A DNA stretch of 64,000 bases from Balanoglossus misakiensis (lineage: Eukaryota > Hemichordata), in contig CM082592.2 in NCBI GenBank assembly GCA_040954595.2, positions 8,246,001 through 8,310,000 of the forward strand, in the 5' to 3' direction. The position numbers and the translations under genes were made by a program. This document shows, piece after piece, positions 36,501 through 51,500 of the stretch. Numbering within the stretch: the stretch's first letter is position 1; each line of letters begins with the position of its first letter. The notes under the pieces were generated by a model, which was not told where the DNA came from, ran no database searches, and was given only the letters and a program-made list of their open reading frames with translations.

Positions 36501-39500
36501 CGCACACAAACGAACAACTCACAGCATCAACCCTCTCAGTCCTTCATGAAAATCTTAAAAGGTGTACATATTTGCGTTACTGTATTTTCCTCCTATACAC
36601 CACAACAAATTCCCCCCACATTCTCACCACAACCGACCCACAGCAGTGAATACAGTCAACGCTGACATTTCTAACTTACAGTTGGATCTTCCATGAATTC
36701 ATAGGGATCGACCGGCTCCGGCGATGGAGGCTGCGGGGCTCGGTTTTCCATCGGCATGGATATTGCCATCTTGGAAAGCACTGGTTCTTCCGGCTCCATT
36801 TTGTATTCAGGCTTCAGTTTCTTGCTAGGCTGCTGATAAAATCTGTCAACGAAAAAAGTTAACATGAGATAAAGATACCATCAATGACCTAAAGGGGTCA
36901 TTACACAAACTCTGATCAGAAACAGTGACCAGATGGTCAAACTCCAAAAAACTAAAAACACAAGATAATAACTTACTCGTTTTCTTCACTCAAACTGTAC
37001 AACGATTCCAAGTTAGCGTCCAGTGATTGGTCTTCGTAGACGTGACACGGCAGAAGCGGCCTTTTCAGGTTGACCTGTTCCGTCTGCGGCAGCTTGTAGC
37101 ACTGCCACAGCAGATCCTCCTGTTTACTGTTCTCGTCCTCAGTGTCCTTCTCACTGAGCAGGTGATCAATAGTCCTGGCCAGAACGCCGTTGCTCTCGTT
37201 CTGGCTCGAGTCAAGGTTCTCGGCCGCTTGGCCCAGGTGCGAGTCTTGGCGGTTGAAGCCCGTGCTGGCCATGGAGTTGGAGGTCTCCGACTCGGAGCCC
37301 GGCCGCGGCGGTGGGTAGGGACTGAGCGTGGGCATTGTCCTCTCCGGGTTACTATTCGTGTTAGGTGGGGGGTAAAGCGGCGAGGGGACCGCCGAGTGGG
37401 GCGAGTCGGTGGGCCCCACGTCCGGACCGCCGCCCGCCGCCGCCTTGACTTGCTGACTGGCGGAGGAGGAGGAGGAGGGAGGTATTTTCTTCTTTGCACT
37501 GGCGTCCGGGTGAGCTGAGGTAATCAACTGGGGCTGGTGAATTCCCAGCCTCTGGTTGGCCGCGTCGTGCTCCACAGTCACGAGGTCATCGTTCAGCGAG
37601 GAACGATGATGGAATGGTGTGAGAGGGCGCACATTACGCATAAGCTGCTTGTCCTGTTTGGAGTCCATTTTGTGTTTGCTGCTGCTGCTGCTGCCACTGC
37701 CCAGTCCGCTGCTTCCGCTCATGTGCGATCCGGACATGGGCTTTCCGAAATGGTGGAATGGTCTCTTCTGCTGTGCCTTTTGCCTGCGAAAGATTCACAT
37801 TTAAAAAATGATCAGCGGGTCAGACTCTACTGCTGCAGGGTCAGGTATGAGCCATTCTATCCATGGCTGTCATTGGCCAAGGCATCGAGCAGTCTGATTG
37901 GTTGATATATTATTCATTATAACACACTTCGCTACCAAAAAGCATATCTTAGGGCTAACCAGCCACTCACCTAGAACATGTGCAGTTTGCCTTGACCGTC
38001 GGATCGGTCATGTCCCAGAATCCGCCAGTGATTGCCATATTCGGAGAAGCGCTGGCCGTACTGCTGGTGGTGGTAGTGGTGGTTGTGGTTGTGGATGTAG
38101 TTGAGGCCGACGACCCACTCCCTCCAGGGACTTCCTCACTGGTGGAAGAGGGTGCTTGGGGAGGCGGCGGAGGTGGTGGGAGTGGGGGAGGCGGAGGAGT
38201 TGGTTCTACACTTTGTGGCCTGAAAGATGAAGACATATGGGAATAAACACAAGTATTTAGCATTGGTGGCTTGGACATGTGTGGACTGTGATTACCATTT
38301 CACCTGGCAATCAATGAGCTACCATGATCTGCAAACATTACCAGAAGATGTATTTCTCCATTATCTGTTTGGTTGTCGAATAACATACATAAACTCATTA
38401 TCACTCTCTCTCTCTCTGTCCATCTCTCTCTCTACATTACTTACTTATTAAATGCATTATTTGTAAGAGAGTCTTGCCACACACTGTCGACAACCTTCTG
38501 CGCTATCTTCGGTGACATCTGCAACAGTTGTGACGAGTCAAATCCCATAATACTGTAATCTATGCTGGCTTGGTTCTGGAACGAGTTGGTTGGCATGACG
38601 GTTATCTTGGTTTCCCCCGGCAACACTTGATCACAGGGTGATGTTGGTGGCGTTAGAGACATCACTGAGGATAGAGAGAGAAGGAAAACGTTGTTTGTAA
38701 GAAGACTGCCTATGGGGACGCATTAGAAACCACTGTTGAGGTCCATATGTTTTGTCAATATGAATATACAAAGAAGTCTGAAGCATAGTGACCAAATTGA
38801 GTTCAGCTTCCAATGGTCGGAAATCTCTGGCACTGTTGTCAACTGAGCTAGGGGTATGGAAAATCAACTGCATGTCTTTACCTGAAGGCATCGTAGCGTT
38901 CTTTGTCACCGGGGGTTGCGAGGCTTGCACAGCGGCAGTGGCGGGCTGCGCCATGCCGCCCTGCTGCGCCGGGGGTGGCGGAGGTGGAGGGTGGACTTCC
39001 TCAGGGTGGGCCACCAGGACGAACGACGTGGGATAGCACATCCTCACCCCTCCTGCAAAATGGAAGATTTTGATGCGTGTCAGTGGAAAGTGGCATCATT
39101 AATATGATTGCGTGTCGTATCACCAGCACGATGCTATATCTCTGTGATTGTCAAGACTGGAGATTTCACTTTTGCTGTCCGTCAGAAATTTGACATCACG
39201 TGCGAATCTACATCATGGCAGATCTTTCTCAAACTAGAGAACGTGTCATTAACATCCTCTCTCTGGCAATGACGGGAATGCAGGGAGAGAGAATCAAAGG
39301 GATGTTGAGAGATCGCACTCACCGACTAACACCTCGACCGCTGGCGGAAGTTGAGGACTGTGCGCGTCCGCACTCTCGGCGCCACCGTCTTCATTTTCGC
39401 TGTTCTCGGCGGTCACGTCGATGGGGAAGAACTGTCGCCACTCGTGGAGAAGTTTCTGCGTGTTCTGATCACTCGGTTTGTACGTCTGTCCAGTCAGCAC

Positions 39501-42500
39501 CCCGCTGAGCCCATAGGGACTAAGTAATACTGGAAAATAAAATGTGGCATTTATTGAAATATACAGTAGACTCTTTTGGGGGTGATGAGACATGTACCAA
39601 CTGCCTGTGTTGGCGAAACAAACTGTGTATTGTGTGCCAAGGATTTAAGTGCCCTGGGTGTGAAACTTTGTGTATGTGTGCAGAGAAACACTGCACTTTC
39701 GACACTTCTGTGAAAAGATACAGGTCTAATGAGCTGACCATGTGTCTCAGATCGCATGCCATCAACGTATCGTTTCATCTTTCTCTGTAAGCGTCGCCGA
39801 AGCCCAGCTCATCGAGAAACACGCACCAGCAAGAGCACTTTCAACGCCATAAAAATGCGCCTGATATGTCTTTAACAATTCATGAGATGCATCCTCTCCT
39901 GACGCAACCAGATTTCTTGCTTTACAGATGATTTGATGTCAGCAGTAATTGCGTTTGAAGTATTTCCCCCAACAGACTTCTGCACAGATTTTCCAATTAC
40001 CATTAATCTTTTTTTTTCGTCGGAGGGGTGTGACAACACCTCCCGCTTATCAGATATTTGGTAAGTGTCCGTTCTTTTGTTTAACGACACACGGGTACTG
40101 CTGAGGTTGACTTTTCAAGGGAATAAACGAACATTCCAGGACGGGGAACAGTAGAACGGTAGGGGGGTATCACGGCGCTTGTTCGGATGCTCCCGGAATC
40201 GCAGCGCCAGCGTTATAGGCTTTGGCAGGTAGAATAATAATTTGTGGGCCAGGTAATTTTTATTAGGCTACTGGGAACAGTTTAATGTATGACTCAGCTA
40301 CAGAATTAGGAGTGCTGATAACCAATCGCTCAACGGGCTCAACCTCGCCGTCTTCAGGGATATTGGCATGTGCTGACATCTTTGAACACAGAACGGAATG
40401 ATGCACGAAAAAAAAAAGCTCCTAAGCATCGCCACTCACCTTGGAAACCGGTAGCCGAGCCCTGGGCGGCCGATAGATGCTCCACCGTCAGCCTCCGGAC
40501 GGGGTCGTGCTGTTGGATTTCGACGCTGGTGCACACCGTGCTTTCCCCGTGCAGAAAGAACGAGAACGAGAACGACACATGCTCGCTGAAAGAAAGCAGA
40601 ACGGGAAATTTCATTTCTCCTTTTCTGTGAATGTAACATTGTGTATTATACTGAAGTTACAGGAGTTACAATTCACAACAAGAGTATATCAATGTGAGAC
40701 TAGAAAATCTTGTCAAAGCTATGCTGATGTTTTTTCCCCCATTGATCTGCAGGCTCCTTTTTATGGGCTCACAAAGCCCCAATCGCAATAATCGACTATT
40801 GTTAATTTGGCTACTGCCGGAGTGTGGCTTGTACAATCTCCAGAAGACAGCTGTTTCAACGATCCGTGATTAATTCCGCACACATCGGTGAATAGGAGAC
40901 ACCGGTGAAAAAAAAAAGAGAGGCCAGTGCAAGTTGAAATCGGGCGGCTCGGATCGTCGGGGGGAGGCTTATTTGCCGACAATCAGCCTCAGATATTTGA
41001 CCTTCCTTTAGTAATAATAATGAGATTTGATGGAACACTGTAAATCTCGCCTATCAAGATCACTTGGGCACAGCGGAATGGATAGGGATACGGAGATGGT
41101 TTCCCCGAGGGTGTACGGAAATGGGGATCTAGGTTTCATGTTGCCTGCGAGCACTCACGTTTGCTCTCTCTCTCTCTCTCTCTCTGCATTAAAGCTCCTC
41201 AGATGCAAGAAATTGGAGACACCGTTTCTAGGCACTTCACTCACATCAGGACTACTCTGCAAAACTGCCCGTGAGCATCCCAAGTGCTACAAGACAGCGT
41301 ATCATATTTAGCATCACATGAACCGTTTTTTCCCCGGCAATTTCATATAAAGTCGCGATTGCCTTCCTCAGCCAGACAACGGGGGAACCAAACAATATTC
41401 ATAGAAATCACAGCGTTGCCGCTGAAAATTCTGATAGCCCAACAGTGTAAGTCATGTGTGACAAAAACAAATTTCCGTTTTCCGAAAATTAAAAGACAAG
41501 CTACACTTATAATGTAAACTGTTCTGTGAGAACACTGCCTCGTTTATGGAAATAATGTACATCTCAATGTCACAAGGGATTTTGTCGTCAGGTTTACTGA
41601 TTACACTAACAGCATTCCAAATCTTCTAGTTCAATTTAAAAACGCTCTTAGGTACCCATGGACTTGGAAAACTGGACTTTGAAAAAAAAACATTTCCATA
41701 TATTCCTCAAGTGCGAGACCTGACCTTAACAGCATGGGCTCTCCCCTTTACGCCAATAAGCTCGATTTAATCCTAAATTCAACAGCACATTCAAAGCAAG
41801 AGAACATTCCGGAAACCACGATTGTATTCTGGTTTTTATCATCGTGCAATCCATCACCTCTATGACATGCCCAGCCCACTGAGGGTGAGGATCCAGTGTT
41901 TCCATATTACGCGCCGATGTCCACAGGAACGGTTTTTCAACATCACAGATGTCAATCTCCTTCCACCTACTTTCCTTCACCTACTCTTGTTTCAATTAAG
42001 ACAAGACACGGCCATTAAATAAAATCGGACGGACGTGAAATTCCTCTGATCCGGCTGACCTCTGAAAATTCCACAAGGTATTTCATAAAACCACAACAAC
42101 CTTCAAGATCATGACTCCACATGGCATTTCTCCCCCGAGGTTAAAATACTGATCCCCCCCCTTCAGAAAAAATGTAAGACGTAGTACATTCCCATCCCTA
42201 TGGTTAAATGGTTCATACCACAAGCTGGGAGGGGGGTACTTAAACCGGAGATGAGGCCAAGAAGAATATTCAATTGAAAGTATCTGTTGACATCTGACCC
42301 CCACAACACACACACACATCATTCTGCGTTTATCACCCGAGTAATCTTAATCTGCAGATGATGAATAAATGCTTCTGTAACACAGAAATCAACTCTTGCT
42401 TCCCCTGACATTACATGCCGATAAAAGACCTCAGGGTCTCTGCAACTCTCAGTGTATTGGCACCTCAAAGATACACTCGATTACCATAAAAAACGAATGA

Positions 42501-45500
42501 TTATCATAAAAACTGAATGGTAATATTTTACTCGATTTTTGTCAGCACTGAACACGAAGTTTCGTTCACTCATCATTATCGATAAACCCTTGCAATGGCA
42601 TTCACTACAGGGCTTGTACGACATGTAACCATTATCTGTTATTTCACCGGTTGCTTTTAGTTGCCTTGGTAACGCACATATCATTTCTCCCCCCGGCAAT
42701 TTTCCCCCTGTTTTTTTCCTCATATTTTGTGAACTGCCCTGGCATTTCTGTTGCTGTGGTAGCAAATTGCATGTTGCAGTTCCCCTGAGGACAAAAATCT
42801 TTCATTTCCGTGGCAACTATAGCAAGTCATTCTTTACGAGTCAAAATCAACATTTTAAAAACCCTTCTTAGCTAGGTATCATTTTAACATGGTATTGTAT
42901 TAGCATCCTTAGGGCAACGAAACCTAATTTCAGAAGACGTCAAATGCAACACATTTGTAAGAAGAACAGGAACAATACGTCATTATAAAAACACTTGCAC
43001 ATGGAACATAATCGGAAGTGTCAACTTACAAAGTAATGAAATATTAAAAACTTGCAACAATCCATCATATTTTTCAATTTCCACTACGCATACAGCAATA
43101 AACAGTCTGTTTATATTTGATACGAATGACCCACAGTTTGAAGTAGAACACACACATATATATGACGGAGGCACATTTCACGACTATAGAAGACTCCCGC
43201 TGCTCAGTGTTTGAGTAGAATGAAAGAAAGCTATTTCTAAATCCAAGTCAATGAGTCCTTATCTCCAGATTGGTGTTGCTGGTCTGGGACCAATATTGTG
43301 ATAATTTACATATAGCAGGGTGACTTGCCACATCATGTTTTGGATGCTATTTTCTTTCACGCCAAACAATTTGATAATTATCATTTCCGGAGTTGTCTCT
43401 CTCAAGCATTACATCATGTTCCAACATGAAACACATCGCATCGACACTTTTCAATATAACTGATCTGGAGGGAAAAAAATGCCAAACATGAAAATATGAC
43501 AAACTGCAAACTATGACAAAAATGTTCTATTTTAAACTTTTTATTAGAATTTCCTATGCACTGTTAGCTTGGATGATAAATAGACCTTCCAGCCACGCAT
43601 ACGGAAACAGCTGAAAGCAGGGGTCAAAGTTCGCAACCACACTGCGCACCCAGAGTTCAATAACCACACAAACACAATGGCGACACACACACAGCGCTGT
43701 TCCTGAAAAGAAAGAAAAACTGGCCACTTCACTGACCAAAGACCATTTCTTGGATCCGGGACAATATGTAAAGAATGGAAGAAGAAAAACTCACAAAGGA
43801 CATACTGACAAAACCTCCGCGTTTTCTGATACTTTGAGGAGCAAGGTTTTCATGCTTGTTTGAGACATCCAATGGCAAAGAAAAGATATTTTGAAATTGT
43901 ACGCAAATGATTTCATCAGCTGACTGAGTGGGGAACGTTTGATTGGCCATTGCCATGGTAATTTCGACTTTCAACTTGACATGATACAAGCCATGTCCTC
44001 ACACCATCCATGGCATGATGCATTTAACAAAATACACTAACATTTATCATCTACTGCATCTAATCTTTAATTCAATAATCTCTTTGCTTCGCTACTTCAC
44101 GTCAGACAAAACCATATTTCATTCTACGAATCAACACCATGGATGAAACATACGCAAAGGTGTGTAAAAATAAATTTCCACATTGATGGAGAGCACGTTA
44201 CCGGATAAACAATGCTAATTTTGTTTTTCCTGTTCATTTTTTTCCTTTAACGAACACACCTCCACACCTCTCTGGTGGTTAGAATGACAAATTATTCTCT
44301 CTCTTTTTTTAAATCCCCTTGTCGTCATCAACGTCACCGAGGATGAAGTCATCTCATTTGGCGATGGTAATTAGCTTGATTTGTCTGACTATACTGACAT
44401 CTGCTTTGACGAAAACAAATTATGACTCCGGCCATTTCTTTTGACTTTCTGGATTGAGCTAAGCCTGTGCAGGGATAGACTTTAGAGGCATATATATTAT
44501 ATTTTTTAAATTCCACCACAAAGTGTTAGTCACAATACAGACATGCTAATTCCATCAGAAGTCAAAGACCGGTGAAAGGAAGGTTTGTATGAGTGAAAGC
44601 ATTAATTATATTGTTATTTTTTCTTATTATAGAAATAGGCATGGTGACTTGGCAGCTATCAATCATGTCACTATTCCACCCACCCACTACCCGCATTTTC
44701 TCTTCTCAGGCCAAAAAAGTCAAACAAAACAGCTCCAAAAATATATGACTAACACAATGCAGACAATAACAAAATATGTGAACACATTGGGAATTCCAAA
44801 ACTAATTTCGCCATCTAATTTATGTCGAGGAACTGTTTTTGCAAGATTATTAAATCTCCCATTGCAATAATTTCCCATTTCAGAGATATTCAAAACTGAA
44901 TTTTCTGGTTAATGGTTATACACATATGGCCCACAAGAACAAGGTATCACATTTGCATACATGTTTGCAGACATCAATCATCAGAATATTGCAGCTTGTC
45001 AAGATTCGCATAATTTTGCATCAATTTCTCTGTTTAAGAGAGAGATCTTTTGTTAGAACAGGTCCCACAGACAAATGATATCCTACCTTGCAATTAGAAT
45101 ATTAAAAGTCATCAGTCAGTATGAAAGAAATTCTGATATCCAAATAAAAATAATGAGATATTTGGGACTTTAAGCTAAATCCTCGAACAGGAAATCAACA
45201 AGTTGAAAGTGGTAATTGTGTTGATTCACGAAATTCGCAAATCTCCACGATGACATCATAATCGCTATGGCAACAGCCAGATCGCATACCCCCATCACTC
45301 TGCAGTGGCCAAGTACCTCAGCCGGTCCAACCCTAATGGCTTTGACACCTCTGTACACCACTCCATTACTGCTCTACCACCTTCGGGGGGTTAGGTATGC
45401 GAGGAGACCTCCACACGAATTCGACAGTTGCGGTGTCAGGTTTTATATTGTTGGCCGAGAAGCGAGAGACGAGAGACACTGGGGAGGATGTTTCCATGAC

Positions 45501-48500
45501 AGCTGTTCCTGATCATGCACCTCAGTTTACGTATAATAACTGCCATACACATGTACCTACAAGAAGTGGCAACATTCTGCAGGAATCAACATTCGCAATA
45601 TTTCATTTGTCCCTGCCAATATTGACATTCCTGTATCTACCCCTATTTATGCTTTCTCATTGCATCCGCTCTCTCGCATGCTACAATGTTTGTACCGATT
45701 TGTTTTTACCATTTCGTGTGTGTCAGTGTGTCCGAAATTCAAAGAACACGACTTGATTTCAAGGCCTGGAGCAATATCTGTTTTCTTCAATTTTCTAATC
45801 TGAACAACCTACTCATTATTTTGTCTGGCCGCAGTGCGGTGATGAATGAGATGGCTCCCCCGTCCGACAGATCCTGAGCAGACACAGAGGACGGCCCCCA
45901 TCAGGCATCAGACAGCCACTGCACTGACCTGAAAGCCCGCAGCTGAACTTTATTTGAACCGCACATGCAAACAACTGTCATCATCAATTCCGAAGACAGA
46001 TAACAGCTTTTTTTTCGAACAAACGGTGTCTTGCGAGAGATCGAAAGGCACCAACAGTACCCAAGACAGAAAACAGAACTAAAGGAGGCACATGAAAGAC
46101 GTTGGCAAGAAAACACAAAATATCTGAAGAATCTTGAAATGCAGTTTTGTTGATTCATAAAGCAAAGTTACGGTCAACCTTCACTTTTGCACACACGGAC
46201 ATGAAACCAGACAAAAGTCATACCGTACATAACAGCGACCTCCGCATTTTTTAACAAAGAGCGAAAAATTCATTTGATTTTTTCTCTCGAAATGCTGCCA
46301 GACACATTCTGCTAACCCTGCTAATCCATACAAATGCCTCTGCCTGATGCACAGGATTTGCATTCAATCAATACTAATCTTGTATCGCATATAATACGCA
46401 TTTAGTCAATTTCTCGGGGGGTGTAAGAGGTCAAACGAACGACAGCAGACAAGACTTTCAATATTGAGACTAGCATCAGCAATATCAATTGAAATGGCCA
46501 GAGGTTTTCATATTCCGAGAGAGTCTACTCGCTACATTGCAGACTTCTTACATCAAAGTCAGACACGAAAAATATAAACACCAGCATACAGGTATTGCAA
46601 AAACTGCCAACTTCATTTCGCTGATTGTGTTGAAATATCTGCGCAGATTATGAATCAACTACCGCTGGGACAACTCTTGGATATTTACAAACTCCACACC
46701 ACCGAAGTCAAAATTATTCCTTGCTTCTTACAATGCCAACAGACGTCGACTTTCTCTGACTGGTAATTGCTTTTCTGTAGTTACTGCAGATGATTAATCT
46801 GTCTGCAGTTGGGTGACCTCTGTTGCTTTAAAATAAAGTTGACATTCTGGTCAGATTGTTGTTACAGTATGAAAAAGATGTCAAATGTGCCTCCTCCCCC
46901 CCCCCCCCACCTCAAAGGCCGACTCTTGTGCCCCTGTACAATTGGTCTGACCAAAATCCTGGTAAGGCCATTCAAGATAAATGCCACATTCGCCACGCTG
47001 CTCGACAGACGCTGAAATATTCATGATAATCCTCAAGTATAGGATGCGAACCAATAAGCAATCTGCCGTGCCAACAGCTGATTTAGATTTCATTAACCTC
47101 ATGAAAATCAATTGAGAGTTGAGCGAGCGATGGAGAGTGCAGCAATTTGTGTTCATTTGTCTTCTGCTTATGAACTCCAACAGCCATCCTCAGAACTGCC
47201 ACCTGTACCGAGAAATTCCCATTTTCTGACCCGACATTCGTCAGAAAATGTCATCTGAGCAACAGAGGTATTCGCGCAGCTCAGACAGGGCTATTTATAT
47301 CGCGTTTCTCTCTCACCCCTCTGTAAATTTATGAGCTCACAAGCACAAAATGAGGGCACACTTACAATGCAGAAGTAGCTATGCATTTTTCATCGGCTGA
47401 TCATCCACAGGGGAAAATACAGAAAATTAAATCGTGGAACCCCTTTTTATCACATCTGAGTTTGATCCTGCAGTCTGATATCAGGGGTGCTACGGTAAAC
47501 GAATTAAACAAATTATCGTATATTTCACCAGAATGCCTTTTGTATAAATTATGAGTTCCACATGAAGAACTCTAATCAACTGAAGCGATCATTATTTCCG
47601 AGTAAAATAATTAATTTCTAAACAGATTCGTGTCTGACAAAACAGGGAATATGGTGAATTCAGTCGGTTAAAACCCGACAGTTGTTATGATGTCAGAATC
47701 CCGTGATTTGTCGATGATAAACTTCACAGTTCACATGGCAGGCACGACCGGCATGTGAACTGATCGAGGACAATTTGAAGAGCAAACGAGCAGATCGCAA
47801 CCTAAATAATAAATCAGTACCAGACCTGGAAATTTGTGGGTCAGTAATCCTCGACTTAAATTTGAAGTGTCGTTGATAACACACTGACAGAATTGACCGG
47901 TTTCTCCCTTTGGCGTTGCTGTCACCATGCCGACGAGCTCTGGTCTCACCGCTATCATATTTGAAGTCAAAAACGACATGCCAACTCAGGTTTGAGCCAC
48001 CAGGTGGGAAAAATTACACGTCAACCCACCGTGGCGATAATTACATGCCGTTTCGCACAAAATGACAGATCAAAATTGTCCTTAACGTCAGCACTATTTA
48101 TCCTCATGTTGAACAGACTTCGGAGGCAATCAGAGTCACCTTGCTCAAGTGACGAACGTCAAGAACATCACCCGCTCACCGCGCTTTCGATCACTACAGA
48201 CCACTGTATGTATCAAAAGATTCAGTCCAGACGTGACACACGTCACAAAAATTTGGGTTTCTCCCTTAATACCTTTGGTGATGACTCCTATCGTCTTGTC
48301 TACAAAACACTTTGAAAGCACTACCTAAACACAGAGTATTTGTTGCAACGATCGTTTAAAAATTATATCCAAAGCGAAACTTGGCTGACACAAAAGATCA
48401 CCACCTGTGGCAATGGGTTCATGCTGTAATTCACAGAAGAATGGCAACAATAATATATGTACTGGAATGACTGGTGAGCCATTACATAAAAATAGAATCC

Positions 48501-51500
48501 CCCACAATGGGGCTTATGCTGAATAATTCTGTGAGAGAGTGGGTGTATTTGACAGCTGTTAGCCCACGCACTGAAGAGATCATCCATCAACTACCAAAGC
48601 CTACCTTTGATCGTCCTGCTCCGAGTCCGCACCGTAGGGTCTGATGAACCACTTGCCGAGGCGAGTAAAATTTCTACTTAACAGACATCTGCAAGAAGAG
48701 GGAGAGAGAGAGAAGCTTTTGTTAGAATTCGACAGTGAACTTTGTCTTTTACACCACAGTAATCAATCTTCTTTGATGTCTGACAGATCCCTTGATTATG
48801 ACCATCACTATTAGCCACAGTTTGACTCGGACTTGTCAAAGGTTGGTAACAAAGAGGCCACAATCACCAACACAAGATGGCTGATCCATTTATACTTATT
48901 TGAAACATACTGTATATGTTTGTAACTGTGTTCAATACAATACAATGAATGGAAACCGAGCAAAGCCAGTCTGCAGTTGTCAAGTGATAGCAATGTGTTC
49001 TCCTTAGCCAGACTAATGATCAATGAAATCAGGTTTTATAGGGTCGTCGTAGATTTCTAGTGCTCCTATTTTTTTATTTTATTTTTGGAGGGGGGTCAAC
49101 TTCTGGGGCAAAGAGATGACAGCTCAACCATTAAGGAAACGATCTCATCACGAATATCATTACAGTACTAGTATCTCGGGCAAAGTCAACAGACAGTCTT
49201 TAAATTGAAAGAGATGAAAGTGACCTCTGCAGTTTATTCAAAAGGAACACAATCGAAATGGTGTCTTCTTAAATAGGCACTGTGTGTTACTAAAAGCGGT
49301 CAGGGTGCTGGTACTTTTATTACAGGAAATATCCAAATAAAAGAATTGGATTAGTCTGTATTTAATTATGCAAGAAAAACTAGAAGTAGAACAGTCATGC
49401 TTGACTGGTCAGTGTTTCATCTAAGAGCAGAATGGTTCCATTTTTTTTCCTGTATGAATGGTAGACGCCTGCCACAACATTTCAAAAGATCTACACCCAG
49501 ATGAATATATTACCCCATTTCTCTCCCGCACATATTTTCTTTCCTCGTTCGGAAGGTAGCAAAATGTATTCCATTGTCCATGGGAACGACAGTAATTTTT
49601 TTTAATATGAATATTTTTCCGCCTTCATTCCCCGAATAAATTTGACAGGTAATATCAATATGGGTACTGATCACTGCGACACACAGCTATGACATTTCAA
49701 TCATTGTCATCATTTACATTACAAGATTCAGGGCCGTGACCCCAGAAAGTGTTACCACGGCAACCGCATCCACCTCTGGTTTTTTCCTTCCCATGCTGTT
49801 TATTAGAACTATTTATTAGAGCACTGGGCCTGCAGACAGAGAAGTGTCATTTAATCAGAGACCGCTATTAGGAAATTATTGAATACCGCACGGTTGCGAA
49901 TTATATCGCACTCTCTCAATGTCGCTTCACTGGTCTTGGAATGTTAGAATTTTTTTTAATCAATTATGAATGTCACCTATATGTACATGCATCAAACCTA
50001 TATGCACTGCACAGTAAATTTAGTTAATTTCCTCTCGATTTCGGAATATGGGCATTTGCTGGGAACGCTTGCAAAAGCTGAAATTTTCTTGTGCACTGTT
50101 TGTCTCGTTCTCTCTCTCTCGTGACAGAAAACTAAAAAATTGTTTCTGAATAGCAACATGTTTATCGCCACTGTTAAGTGACATATTTACAAGCCATTAA
50201 CATGTTTGCACAACTGTTTGTGTTGAAAAACAGACCAGGAATGTATGCAGAGGTGTGTAGTGGGCAACTGTAAAATGACCTCAGCATGTGTGTCATTGCG
50301 ACAGCTGTCCCCTGTTGAAAAACAACTGGGGGATGGGTGCAGGTCGCAACACCAGTTATTTAATAATCAAAACAAACATGGGATTTTGTGCTATTTTTAC
50401 TGGTGATGCCAACAGTTTTGCTTTCAGAATATTCAGAAGGGACATATTGGAAGCGCAACAGACATATTATCTGTACAGAAAATGGATAATAATTCAATTC
50501 AGAGTACAGTATGAATTTCACACATCGAACATTTTTGTAAGTTTTTCTAATTGCAAATACTTATGGCCAACATACTTCTTATCCAGTCAAAGACCGAACA
50601 TCTCTGATCACTTTGAACTTGACAAATGGAACCCCTCCCCCACCCAAGGTGCTGACAATAGCTTTCAACGCAAGGTGGGAAACACCCCCCCCCCCCCCTC
50701 GAGCGAATCAATTTATAAAATAACCAGGTTCTGCACTGCAGACCATGCATTCAGGCATGCAGTGGTTGAACAGTAGACCTGGGCAAATTTTCTCACCTGT
50801 AAGTTAAGTCATGTTACATGCCAATAAGCCCCTCCCCTTTACCATATCCAACCTGCCAGCAAGATGCCTGAGTCAGAAACTCAGAGGCTGTCAATTCTAA
50901 TCTGACTTAACTCCTGACAATATGTGAATTACTTTTAATTTCAAATGCCCCCGAGGCCCTCTTCCCTTTCACTCAGCGACCCTTTGCATTCCGGAGTTGT
51001 TCAAACAAAGCTGTCAACATTGAACGGCTGCCATTTCAGAGCTTTGAAAAGCAAGGGACAAAAACTAAAGGTGCATTTCAAATCGCTAATGTTGGTTTCA
51101 CGTTTTATTCAGGGCTGGATGTAGCTACTGGGAAATGGACTTCACTTCCTAGGGGGTGGAGGTGTTAACATTCCTTTCTATGTCAACCTCTTCCCCCGAT
51201 TGCTATTAGGTCAATCTCTTTATTTTTTCACTCACATGGTTGGGCTTATGTACCAGCAGAAAGGGGAGACAGTTGGTCCTCAGATTTAGGAAATCCCATA
51301 CTTCAGATGTATTCTCATTTGCTGTCAGAAACACAGACAGTAAGAAGTCCATCTGTCTCTGTCTGTCTGTCTATGTGTCTGTCTCTGTCTCTATGTCTCT
51401 CTCACTATCCCTCATCCTAGTAAGCATATTAGAAGACGGATAGTGATCATTATGCCAACTAGTGCTAGAACACTCTCAAGAACACAGCGACCTTACCTTT

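Noticed and set aside
37027-37518. 163-codon plus-strand frame, with a 144-codon minus-strand frame over the same bases
   Set aside because: Shadows of MED13 exon 10 in a GC-rich stretch; the in-frame minus translation carries the MED13 motifs.
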